Shown: positions 24,469 to 33,934 of the stretch, piece after piece
Numbering within the stretch: the stretch's first letter is position 1
How the letters are laid out: every line of letters begins with the position of its first letter
DNA from: SZUA-35 sp965530755
GTDB taxonomy: Bacteria > Actinomycetota > Acidimicrobiia > Acidimicrobiales > SZUA-35
Reading direction: 5' to 3'
DNA: 64,000 nt
Assembly: GCA_965530755.1 (NCBI GenBank)
Contig: CBESNA010000019.1
Coordinates: 7,578-71,577 of the forward strand
Notes under the pieces: model-generated
The model's input: only the letters and a program-made list of their open reading frames with translations
What the model was told of the DNA's origin: nothing
Database searches by the model: none
Translations under genes and position numbers: made by a program

Positions 24469-24553
24469 GGTCTGAAGATGACCCGGGCGGTGCCAGCGGA
24501 GCAGGGCACAAGGTCATCGGCTTCTGTGGCGGCTGGGAGGACGCGCCCAGGAC

Positions 24554-25189
24554 TCACTTCTGAACGGTGATCTCGTAGGCGCAGGTGTGGGCGCCATCGG
24601 TCTTGAGGGTGACGCGTTCTACTGTCGCGTCGGGGATGAGGTCGCGGATGAAGTCGAGTTCGGCTGTGCAGGCTTGTTGAAAGCGGTTGGCGACAGCCCA
24701 GATGGCGCAGCTGTGGAGGTTGATTCGGTAGTGATCGTCGCCGAGCGCGTCGAAGTCGGCGAGGTAGCCCTGAGCGTCGAGCAATTCGGTCAGGACGGCG
24801 ACCCGTTTGTCGATTGGTTCGCCTTCCAGCCGGTCGTTCGCTTCTTCGACGAGTCGACGACGTCGTCGTTCGAAGACTCGATTCACGAGTTCTGGGTCTT
24901 CCTCTTCGATGTGTTCGAGGAGCTCGATCGAGAGGTTGGCCGTTGTGCCGAAGAGGGGTTCCGCGAGATCGGTGGCGTGATATTTGTCGGCCGGTCGTCC
25001 GGAGTGCCCGCGCTCTTGGCGTGCAGTGATGAAGCCGGCCGATCTCAGCGCGCTGAGATGTTGTCGAACGGCGCTGGAGGAGATCTCGAGGGTGGATGCG
25101 AGTTCGTCGGCGGTCGCTTCGCCACGTCGCTTCAAGGCGATCAGTACGCGGCGTTGAGTTGCCGAGGGCGCAACGCTCGCTGTGGCCAT
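24554..25189 (-). CDS. sufR: SufR-type iron-sulfur regulator
   Basis: A 211-residue DeoR/ArsR-like winged-helix repressor. The N-terminal HTH reads ATADELASTLEISSSAVRQHLSAL (about 25-48), followed by GRPADKYHAT. The C-terminal sensor region has Cys161, Cys174 and Cys203, matching the SufR cluster ligands. The additional cysteine found between the last two in many homologues is absent. It is divergent from a ferredoxin and the sufBCDT genes, with 143 nt between starts, so it most likely represses that operon when the 4Fe-4S cluster is bound. Confidence 0.82.
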   Translation of the reverse strand: MATASVAPSATQRRVLIALKRRGEATADELASTLEISSSAVRQHLSALRSAGFITARQERGHSGRPADKYHATDLAEPLFGTTANLSIELLEHIEEEDPELVNRVFERRRRRLVEEANDRLEGEPIDKRVAVLTELLDAQGYLADFDALGDDHYRINLHSCAIWAVANRFQQACTAELDFIRDLIPDATVERVTLKTDGAHTCAYEITVQK

Positions 25190-25220
25190 CCATCGATGGT
25201 AGCACTTGTGTCAGACATTC

Positions 25221-25239
25221 TGTAGTTTCGCAACATACA
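25221..25239 (+). promoter_or_regulatory. Imperfect inverted repeat, possible SufR operator
   Basis: TGTAGTT-TCGC-AACATACA is an inverted repeat with one bulged base in the right arm. It lies in the sufR/ferredoxin divergent region, where an operator is expected. It does not exactly match the published SufR boxes that I recall, so it is a candidate only. Confidence 0.25.
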
Positions 25240-25332
25240 ACTGCCAAAAGTCAGGCAACCCTGTAGAGTACGGGGCTAAGAACCCATCATCCCGTCTGCC
25301 CGGCGGCCGGGAGTCAGCCGAGAAGGAGCAAG

Positions 25333-25599
25333 ATGAAGGTTTGGATCGACCAGGATCTCTGCACTGGTGACGGGCTCTGTGCCGAGATCGCACCGGATGT
25401 GTTCTTCGGGATGGATGACGGGCTCTATTACGTGAAGGAATCGGCGGACAACTTCGGCAGTGAGAAGCTCTTCGACGGTGTCGCCAACCCGGCCAGCGCT
25501 CAAGGCATGGCTCGCATCCCTGATGGCGGGTTGGAGCGGGTCATCGAGTCGGCTGAGGAATGCCCTGGGGAGTGCATCTTCATCGATGTAGACGAATAG
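25333..25599 (+). CDS. Ferredoxin (3Fe-4S type)
   Basis: An 88-residue single-cluster ferredoxin with CTGDGLC (Cys10, Cys16) followed by AEIAPDVF, and a C-terminal CPGEC (Cys77, Cys81). The first Cys loop resembles actinobacterial 3Fe-4S ferredoxins that donate electrons to P450s. It is slightly longer than the usual 62-70 residues, due to an insert around residues 38-68. An AGAAGGAG ribosome-binding site precedes the ATG. Its place between sufR and sufB suggests regulation by cluster supply, or a role as electron donor or target of the Suf system. Confidence 0.82.
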   Translation: MKVWIDQDLCTGDGLCAEIAPDVFFGMDDGLYYVKESADNFGSEKLFDGVANPASAQGMARIPDGGLERVIESAEECPGECIFIDVDE

Positions 25600-25740
25600 T
25601 CGCCGAGCGTCTGTGCTGCGACCTACTCCCTAGGCTTCCAGGAACGCAGCCGACCCGCACAGCATCAGGCACGACCCACATCACAAAGCCGGCGTCGACG
25701 ACCAGTCCAGGGTCGCAGTCGGTACAGGAAGGGACACTTT

Positions 25741-27182
<1,442 letters not shown>

Positions 27183-27183
<1 letters not shown>

Positions 27184-27959
27184 TGCTGCACGTGGAAAAT
27201 CTGACCGTCTCGATCGGGGACACCCCGATCCTCAAAGGCCTCGACCTCGACGTCGGCGCCGGAGAAGTGCATGCGATCATGGGCCCGAACGGGTCCGGCA
27301 AGAGCACGTTCGCACACGCCCTCGCCGGCCGTGACGGCTACGACATCGGTGGCACCGTCACTCTCGATGGCGCAAATCTGCTCGAGATGGAACCGGAGGA
27401 CCGCGCTGCTGCCGGTGTCTTCATGGGATTCCAGTACCCGGTCGAGATCCCCGGCGTGAACAACATGTATTTCTTGCGCACAGCCTTGAATTCAGTTCGC
27501 CGCTCACGCGGCGACGACGAGATCGGCGCCCGCGACTTCCTCAAAGTGGCCAACGAGGCCATGGAACTGGTCGAGATGAAGCAGGACTTCCTGTATCGAT
27601 CGGTCAACGCCGGCTTCAGTGGTGGCGAAAAGAAGCGCAACGAGATCCTGCAGATGGCTGTCATGCAGCCCCGACTGGCCGTGCTCGATGAGACGGACTC
27701 TGGTCTCGACATCGATGCACTCCGTGTCGTCGCTGCCGGCGTGAATGCGCTGCGCGATCCCGAGCGGTCGATGATCGTCATCACCCACTATCAACGCCTG
27801 CTCGACTACATCAAGCCGGACTTCGTGCATGTCATGGTCGACGGCAAGATCGTCAAGTCTGGTGATCACACCCTCGCTCTCCATCTGGAAGACCACGGCT
27901 ATGCCGGCTTCGTCAATCACGATCTCGACGATGCCCCGCTCTCCGGAGCGACAGCATGA
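27183..27959 (+). CDS. sufC: Fe-S cluster assembly ATPase SufC
   Basis: A 258-residue ABC-type ATPase that powers the SufBC2D scaffold. It has the Walker A motif GPNGSGKST (34-42), the SufC signature FSGGEKKRNEI, Walker B LAVLDETDSGLD and the switch histidine in VITHYQR. It is coupled by overlap to sufB upstream and to sufD downstream (ATGA). The gene order B-C-D differs from the common actinobacterial B-D-C. Confidence 0.95.
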
Positions 27960-29173
27960 GCCTGGCAATCCTCCCATCGCGCACCGCCGCGCTCGAGCAG
28001 GTGGGATCGCTGACGCTGCCGACCAAACGGGACGAAGCGTGGCGATACGCACCACACAAGACGTTGAGCCAGCTGACCTTCGGTCCGGCCACTGCGCCCG
28101 ATGTGGTGCCGGCCGACGTCGACGCTCAGATCGCTCACGTCGACGGTTCACGACTCGTGATCGTCAACGGCGTCGTCGATCGTGAGCGGTCGAGACTCGA
28201 AGCGTTGCCTGCTGGAGTCAAGCTGGTCAGCCTCGCCGATGCGTCCGGCGAGATTGCCGCTGGCGCGCTCGAACGTGAACACGATGCGGCCGAAGACGCG
28301 TTCTCGATCATCAACCGGGCGTACGGAACTGGCGGCGCATTGCTGCAGATCGACGGCCGGCCCGATGAGACGATCCACATCGTCGACCTCGTGGTTCCCG
28401 GTGGTGCACACAACGCCTCGGCCACCCGCATCATCATCGAGATGGCGGCCGGTAGTTCGGCCACCGTGGTGGAGACTCGCATCGGGAGCGGGGAAGCGTT
28501 CGGCGGTTCCAACGTTCGCACCGAGATCTCACTCGCCGCAGACGCCAGCCTCGAACACATCATCCTCCAGGACCTCCCCTCCACCCAGATCCACCTGGGT
28601 CGGGTCGACGTGATCCAGGAAGCCGGCACCACGCTTCGTGCCAGACTCTTCAACCTGGGGTCGGACTATGGACGCGTTGCCTACTACGTGCACCTCGCGG
28701 GTGAGGGCGCCCACGCCGACCTGTCCGGTCTCTACTTCGGCTTCGGCCAACAGACCCTGGATCAGCAGATCACCGTCGTCCACAGCGCGAAGGACTGCAC
28801 GAGTCGACAGTCGTACCGTGGCGTGCTCGACGACGCCAGCACCGGTATCTGGAACGGTGGGGTCGATGTTCGTCCCGGTGCCGACGGCACGGACTCCGAG
28901 CAGTCCAACCACAATTTGTTGTTGTCCAGACAAGCCGAAGTCAACACGACTCCCAGACTCGAGATTCTCGCCGACGAAGTGTCGTGCCAGCACGGCGCCA
29001 CCGTTGGCCAGCTCGACGAGGAGGCGCTGTATTACATGCGTTCCAGGGGTATCCGCAAAGACGAAGCCAGCCGGTTGTTGATCAAAGGTTTCGCCGACCA
29101 GGTGATGGACGATCTGCAGAGCGAGGCCGTTCGAACCTGGATCACCGACCGACTCGAGCGCGACGATGCGTGA
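27956..29173 (+). CDS. sufD: Fe-S cluster assembly protein SufD
   Basis: A 405-residue SufD, paralogous partner of SufB in the scaffold. The N-terminus contains RDEAWRYAP, typical of SufD. The C-terminal core has NHNLLLS, EVSCQHGATVGQLDEEALYYM and SRGI. The ATG overlaps the sufC stop by 4 nt, and the next gene starts 8 nt before its end. Members of this family give structural stability and a cluster ligand. Confidence 0.92.
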   Translation: MSLAILPSRTAALEQVGSLTLPTKRDEAWRYAPHKTLSQLTFGPATAPDVVPADVDAQIAHVDGSRLVIVNGVVDRERSRLEALPAGVKLVSLADASGEIAAGALEREHDAAEDAFSIINRAYGTGGALLQIDGRPDETIHIVDLVVPGGAHNASATRIIIEMAAGSSATVVETRIGSGEAFGGSNVRTEISLAADASLEHIILQDLPSTQIHLGRVDVIQEAGTTLRARLFNLGSDYGRVAYYVHLAGEGAHADLSGLYFGFGQQTLDQQITVVHSAKDCTSRQSYRGVLDDASTGIWNGGVDVRPGADGTDSEQSNHNLLLSRQAEVNTTPRLEILADEVSCQHGATVGQLDEEALYYMRSRGIRKDEASRLLIKGFADQVMDDLQSEAVRTWITDRLERDDA

Positions 29174-29741
29174 GTCGAAGGTCAAGATCGGCGGATCTCA
29201 GGCATTCACGCTCCCGCGTGACGTGAGGGTGACAATCGTCCCGGCCGGCCACATCGCCGTGTTGCCCGCAGGCGAACGGGTCACCGTCATGCAAGCGCTC
29301 GGGGGATCGGCGACTGTCACCACCCGCGAAGGAGAGATGGCGCGGTTGACACCAGAGGATTCGGTCGACTTCGGCTTCGTTCGCCCCTCGCAGACAGGTG
29401 ACACCGGTGCCGACGCAGCGATCGGCGAGTTCAGCCTCGAGGCAGTCTGGGAAGCAGCGGCGACGGTATATGACCCGGAAATCCCGGTCGACATCGTCGA
29501 ACTCGGTCTCGTCTACCGGATCGAGCCATCCGATCTGCCGAGCGGTAACAAGCGGGTCGACATCGACATGTCCGTCACCGCACCTTTCTGCGGCATGGGC
29601 GACATCATGCGCCAAGACCTGCACGACGCCGTCGCTGCACTGCCGGGCGTCGAAACGGTCGAAGTCGTCCTCGTGTTCGACCCACCATGGGATGCCTCGC
29701 GCATGTCCGATGTCGCTCGACTCGAACTGGGAATGATGTGA
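29166..29741 (+). CDS. sufT: SufT-like Fe-S maturation protein (DUF59/MIP18)
   Basis: A 191-residue SufT-type protein. An N-terminal roughly 90-residue domain (QAFTLPRDVRVTIVPAGHIAVLPAGE) is followed by a MIP18/DUF59 domain: VWEAAATVYDPEIPVDIVELGLVY, then TAPFCGMGDIM with the conserved cysteine, then VLVFDPPWDASRMS. These proteins help deliver iron-sulfur clusters. It closes the suf operon. The cysteine desulfurase SufS and SufU, usual neighbours at this point in actinobacteria, are not found in the window. Confidence 0.88.
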   Translation: MRESKVKIGGSQAFTLPRDVRVTIVPAGHIAVLPAGERVTVMQALGGSATVTTREGEMARLTPEDSVDFGFVRPSQTGDTGADAAIGEFSLEAVWEAAATVYDPEIPVDIVELGLVYRIEPSDLPSGNKRVDIDMSVTAPFCGMGDIMRQDLHDAVAALPGVETVEVVLVFDPPWDASRMSDVARLELGMM

Positions 29742-29757
29742 CCGGCCCAGCAACTCC

Positions 29758-30786
29758 CTAGGCAGAGGTCTTGCGAACCTCGACCCATTCGTCTATCTGT
29801 TCCCAGACGTGGAAGAGCATCTGGGATCGTTCCTCGTCGGTCGGTGGGACTCGGGTCGCTGGGAGGACTTGCCAACCGAGTTGGACGATCTTGTGGTCCG
29901 GTATGGCTGTCCAGAGGTCGGCGATCGTGGCGATCTGATCGAGGCCCGTGTGTGCGACGAAGACAAGGTCCGCAGTAGGGCAAGATGACATCGCTGCGAG
30001 CGACCCTGCGGGTCTCGGCGGGAGCACGTTCCGCAGCGCTGCCGCTCGCTCGGCAGCGGCATGGTGTCCACCGGCTCGAAGCCGATCGATTGCCCGCAGG
30101 CGCCGTTTCTCGGTGAAGTTTCCTCCTTCAGGGAAGATCACGAACGCATCGGCATTGGTCATATAGCGAGTCAGGTCGGCGATCGACTCGATGCTTCGAC
30201 TCCCGCCGCCCGGCTCGGATGAGATGAATCGGTTGGGCAGACGGTTCAACAAGATGTCGAGCGCAGGATCGAACTGGAGAGCCTCCTTGGCCACGATGCG
30301 TGGCCGGCGCCCTTTCCAGGACATCACCTGGTGCAGAAGAAGAAGCGAATCGGCGGGGCCGGCGTGCCGGCTCATGACGATCAGCGGATTCTCGGTGGTG
30401 GTGTCGTCGCCGTCGTCAGACGGCAGCTGGGGACCGGCGCTGACGATCTCGAGTGAGAAGAGTCGCTCTGCTGCCATCACCAAAAAGCGAATGGCCCAGC
30501 GAAAGAGGCGGTAGTGATAGTCGATGAATCTCGCTGAGGATTGCTTCCATCCCAATCCGGAAGCGATCCAGAGAGCGAACGCGATGACGGTCACTGTCGC
30601 CTCGACGGCCAGGTAACACGTCGCCAGACCGAGGCTCCGAACCGCTCGCAGCTTGCCCGGCAGCCGATACGAGATCAGGAACGCTGCGATGAGCAGCAAC
30701 GGGACAGTCGTCACGTACACGAAGACAGCGAGCACCGGCAGCGGCCACAGAACGATGCGCCTCACCCAACGCGGGGGAAGCCTCAT
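29758..30786 (-). CDS. 1-acylglycerol-3-phosphate acyltransferase-like protein
   Basis: A 342-residue membrane-bound acyltransferase of the PlsC family. It has an N-terminal hydrophobic region with two helices (about 10-38 and 50-75). The catalytic HX4D motif is SRHAGPADS, and the phosphate-binding motif is FVIFPEGGNFTEKRR. The family transfers acyl chains to lysophosphatidate or another glycerolipid. Its start overlaps the stop of the patatin gene (ATGA), and that gene overlaps hutH, so lipid-turnover and histidine genes share one transcript. Confidence 0.83.
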   Translation of the reverse strand: MRLPPRWVRRIVLWPLPVLAVFVYVTTVPLLLIAAFLISYRLPGKLRAVRSLGLATCYLAVEATVTVIAFALWIASGLGWKQSSARFIDYHYRLFRWAIRFLVMAAERLFSLEIVSAGPQLPSDDGDDTTTENPLIVMSRHAGPADSLLLLHQVMSWKGRRPRIVAKEALQFDPALDILLNRLPNRFISSEPGGGSRSIESIADLTRYMTNADAFVIFPEGGNFTEKRRLRAIDRLRAGGHHAAAERAAALRNVLPPRPAGSLAAMSSCPTADLVFVAHTGLDQIATIADLWTAIPDHKIVQLGWQVLPATRVPPTDEERSQMLFHVWEQIDEWVEVRKTSA

Positions 30787-31634
30787 GCCATCTTTTCGAG
30801 ATAGTCGTGGGTTGCTTGCCGGGAGAGTGCGATGCGTCGCTCGACGTCGTCGGCGCCTCCCTGACGGTATTGGCGGAGGTCCTTGAATGACTTCGGGTCG
30901 CCGGTCGGAAGCACGTGTACGTCAAGCCCGGCAGGGAGCGACTTCAGCGATTCGGCGAATCGGTGGCGACGCGCGATCTCGAACGCCACCATCGCGACTT
31001 CCCAGGGTTTGGTTGGTGCGACCAGCGGTTCTTCGATGCGACCGACCTGCAGTACGTAGATCGTGGTTGCGCCGAGGTTGATGGCCCGATCGAGGGGGAT
31101 CGAAGCCACCAGGCCGCCGTCGAGAAAGTGTTCACCGTCGATCTCGACCGGCGGCAACAGGCCCGGGACAGCGGCTGAGGCCATGATCGCCTCGGCCAGC
31201 GGACCCTCAGCGAAGTAGTGGACAGTGGCTTGCTCGATGCTGGCAGCGACACACTCGAACGGAACGGCCAATTCCTCGATGCGTTCGACCGGCAGGACCT
31301 CGATCAGCAGTTGGCGGAGGAGCGCGTTGTCGTGGAGGTGTGTACCGGTTCGAGCGAGAGTCTTGACCTGGTCGAGAAGTGAGCCGCCGAATACCCCGGA
31401 GCGGTCGAGGCTGATCCAGAGTTCGCGCAGCCGATCAACTGCCGTTGGGGTCGGGTCAGCGGCGATCATTGCTCCGTTGATGGCTCCGATAGAGGTGCCG
31501 ATCACGAGGTCCGGGCGGATCTCTTGTTCGAGCAGGGCGCTCAGCATGCCGACTTCGTGTGCGCCGAGGTGCCCGCCGCCGCCGAGAACGAACGCTGTGG
31601 ACTTGCCCATCTGGTCTTCATGCTCTCGGGTCAT
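30783..31634 (-). CDS. Patatin-like phospholipase
   Basis: A 283-residue patatin-family lipid acyl hydrolase. It shows the oxyanion loop LGGGGHLGAHEVG, the nucleophile GTSIGAING and the catalytic aspartate in FLDGGLVASIP, so both members of the Ser-Asp dyad are present. There is no signal peptide. The ATG at 31634 overlaps the hutH stop (ATGA); an internal ATG at 31610 also fits the domain start. It is coupled to the downstream PlsC-type acyltransferase, a natural pair for deacylation and reacylation of phospholipids. Confidence 0.85.
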   Translation of the reverse strand: MTREHEDQMGKSTAFVLGGGGHLGAHEVGMLSALLEQEIRPDLVIGTSIGAINGAMIAADPTPTAVDRLRELWISLDRSGVFGGSLLDQVKTLARTGTHLHDNALLRQLLIEVLPVERIEELAVPFECVAASIEQATVHYFAEGPLAEAIMASAAVPGLLPPVEIDGEHFLDGGLVASIPLDRAINLGATTIYVLQVGRIEEPLVAPTKPWEVAMVAFEIARRHRFAESLKSLPAGLDVHVLPTGDPKSFKDLRQYRQGGADDVERRIALSRQATHDYLEKMA

Positions 31635-33160
31635 GTGAGGGTCACACCGATCGAGGCGAGTGCGTCGGTCATCGCGCTCGAGTTGAGAATCGCCTCGGCT
31701 TCTGCGAGTTCTGGGGCGAGAAAGCGATCGGGCCCGCTTCCGGCGACATCGTTGCGGAGCAACGCGAGGAGCGTGCCGGTTGGTTCCGCCGGAACGAGTG
31801 GCGCTCGCAGTTCGATGGCGCGTGCAGCGCAGATGTACTCGACGGCGAGGATCCGGCGGACGTTGTCGATCACCTTGCGGAGCTTGCGAACGGCGAGCCA
31901 GGCCATCGAGACGTGGTCTTCTTGCATTCCTGACGTGGGGAGCGAGTCTACCGATGCGGGTGCTGCAAGTCGTTTGTTCTCCGAAGCCATGGCAGCTGCG
32001 GTGTAGTGAGCGATCATGAGGCCACTGTCGACACCGACTTCGTGGGCGAGGAAGGGTGGGAGGCCGTGGTTGCGAGTCTTGTCGAGCATCCGGTCCATGC
32101 GCCGTTCCGCAATGGCGCCGATCTCTGACACGGCGATGGCGAGGAAATCGGAAGCGAATCCGAGCGGTGCGCCGTGGAAGTTGCCGCACGATTCGACGCG
32201 GCCGTCGGGGAGAACCATTGGGTTGTCGATGGCCGATGCGAGTTCATGTTGTGCGACGGTTCGACAATGATCGAGGGTGTCACGGACGGCGCCGTGGACC
32301 GAGGGCGTGCAGCGAATCGAGTAGGCGTCCTGGACCCGGATGTCGTCGTCGTTGGCGTGACTGGCGACGATGGGGGAGTCGGCGAGCATCACCCTGAGGT
32401 TCGCTGCGCTGATCGCCTGGCCGGGTTGTGGCCGGAGTGCCTGGAGGTCGGCGGCGAAGGGGGCGTCGGTTGCGAGGAGAGCTTCGACGGTCATCGCAGT
32501 GATCATGTCGGCTTGGGCGAGGAGGCGTTCGGTGTCGGCGATTGCGAGACACAGCATTCCGAGGATGGCGTCGGTGCCGTTCGTGACGGCGAGGCCCTCC
32601 TTCTCGGCCAACTCGATGGGTTCGAGGCCGGCGTCGGCGAGGGCCTCGGCGGCCGGGCGCACCTGGCCGTTGTGAACAACATCACCCTCGCCGAGGAGCG
32701 CCAGAGCTCCGTGGGCGAGAGGTGCGAGGTCACCGCTGGCGCCGAGCGATCCGTATTCAGGGACGATGGGCGTGATGCCGGCATTGAGGATGTCGACCAT
32801 TGCCTGGGCAACGAGCGGTCGGGCGCCGCTGTTGCCGAGCGCCAGGGTCCTTGCCCTCAACAGGACCATCGCCCGTACGACTTCTGCTTCGACCGGGTCG
32901 CCCATGCCGGCGGCGTGGGAGCGGATGAGGGCGACCTGCAGGGCGCGTCGTCGATCTGGCGGGATCGACACCGTTGCGAGTGCGCCGAAACCTGTGGAGA
33001 TGCCGTACTTGGGCTCGCCTTCAGCAAGTTCTTCAACGATCGCCCGAGCAGCGGCCATGCGGTCGATCGCTGCAGGTGTCAGTTGGACGGGTTCGGATCG
33101 ACGGGCAACGGCGACGACGTCGCTGATGGTGACGCCTGGGCCGTCGAGTCGGATCGTCAT
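31631..33160 (-). CDS. hutH: Histidine ammonia-lyase
   Basis: A 509-residue histidine ammonia-lyase, converting L-histidine to trans-urocanate and ammonia. The Ala-Ser-Gly that cyclises to the MIO cofactor is in GSLGASGDLAPLAH. Other family motifs are YGISTGFGAL, KEGLAVTNGTDA and SGMQEDHVSM. The start ATG overlaps the IclR-regulator stop by 4 nt. It is the first enzyme of the histidine-utilisation locus and is transcribed away from hutU. Confidence 0.95.
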   Translation of the reverse strand: MTIRLDGPGVTISDVVAVARRSEPVQLTPAAIDRMAAARAIVEELAEGEPKYGISTGFGALATVSIPPDRRRALQVALIRSHAAGMGDPVEAEVVRAMVLLRARTLALGNSGARPLVAQAMVDILNAGITPIVPEYGSLGASGDLAPLAHGALALLGEGDVVHNGQVRPAAEALADAGLEPIELAEKEGLAVTNGTDAILGMLCLAIADTERLLAQADMITAMTVEALLATDAPFAADLQALRPQPGQAISAANLRVMLADSPIVASHANDDDIRVQDAYSIRCTPSVHGAVRDTLDHCRTVAQHELASAIDNPMVLPDGRVESCGNFHGAPLGFASDFLAIAVSEIGAIAERRMDRMLDKTRNHGLPPFLAHEVGVDSGLMIAHYTAAAMASENKRLAAPASVDSLPTSGMQEDHVSMAWLAVRKLRKVIDNVRRILAVEYICAARAIELRAPLVPAEPTGTLLALLRNDVAGSGPDRFLAPELAEAEAILNSSAMTDALASIGVTLT

Positions 33161-33864
33161 GACGTGAAGTCCTCTCCATTGGTGCGCAGTTCGCTGCTGA
33201 GGGCGTCGACCGCGGCATCGAGGGCGACCCGATGCCGAGCCCGGTCGGATTCGCCGAAGCGATGCTCGGGGCCGACGATCGAGACAGCCACGCCAAGCTT
33301 CCCGGTTTCGGTCAACGCCCGGCTCATGGCGGTGATGTCTGCTTCCACGGCTCCGGTGCGAACTGCGGCAGCACCAGGGTTGGCGAGTGCGGCGCCAAGA
33401 GCCGAGCTTTCCAGGTCGACGTCTTGACCGATCCATCCGACGTGGCGGATGGCGCGGGCGCTCTCGGCCGTGGCGATATAGGTTCCCATGCGGCCGTCGC
33501 TGACGGCGAGGTACGCCGACTCACCGGTCTGTTCCGCGAGTGCATCGAGATGGGGCTGGGCGACGGCGGCGAGGCGGTCGAGCACGGTGCCGCCGCGCAG
33601 TGACGCCGCGATGCGCAGGATCGTAGGACCGGCCGAATAGTCGCCCGAGTCGTCACGAACGAGGTAGCCCCGGGCTTCGAGTGCCCGCAAGTAGCGCAAC
33701 GCTGTCGTCAGCGTCAGCTCGGAAGCGTTGGCGGCGGTCGTCAGGTTGCAGTCGCGTTCGGCGAGCACGATCTCGAACAGGTCCAGCACTCGTGCGATGG
33801 AGCGCGGCACGCTGGCGTCGTCGGACACCTCGGCGATGGTCGAGGTGTCGGTTTGCATCGCCAT
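33157..33864 (-). CDS. IclR family regulator of the hut locus
   Basis: A 235-residue IclR-type regulator. The N-terminal winged helix is at about 18-75 (ANASELTLTTALRYLRALEARGYL), with an IclR ligand-binding domain behind it. ATG 33864 follows AAGGAAATCC and matches the family start; the longer frame upstream is unrelated. It is cotranscribed with hutH and divergent from hutU, and two overlapping inverted repeats lie between. Regulation by urocanate or histidine is the natural guess. HutC of proteobacteria is a GntR protein, so this is a different regulator type. Confidence 0.83.
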   Translation of the reverse strand: MAMQTDTSTIAEVSDDASVPRSIARVLDLFEIVLAERDCNLTTAANASELTLTTALRYLRALEARGYLVRDDSGDYSAGPTILRIAASLRGGTVLDRLAAVAQPHLDALAEQTGESAYLAVSDGRMGTYIATAESARAIRHVGWIGQDVDLESSALGAALANPGAAAVRTGAVEADITAMSRALTETGKLGVAVSIVGPEHRFGESDRARHRVALDAAVDALSSELRTNGEDFTS

Positions 33865-33874
33865 GGATTTCCTT

Positions 33875-33913
33875 TCAACTGTCACACAATGACAGTCATA
33901 TGTGAACAGTTGA
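33875..33913 (+). promoter_or_regulatory. Paired inverted repeats in the hutU/regulator divergent region
   Basis: ACTGTCA-CACAA-TGACAGT (33878-33896) is a perfect seven-pair palindrome. It is nested in a wider repeat, TCAACTGT (33875-33882) and ACAGTTGA (33906-33913). Both lie between the divergent regulator and hutU starts, immediately upstream of the regulator ribosome-binding site. This is a strong candidate operator for the IclR-type protein. Confidence 0.55.
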
Positions 33914-33934
33914 CAGCGTAGAGAACGGGGGCCC

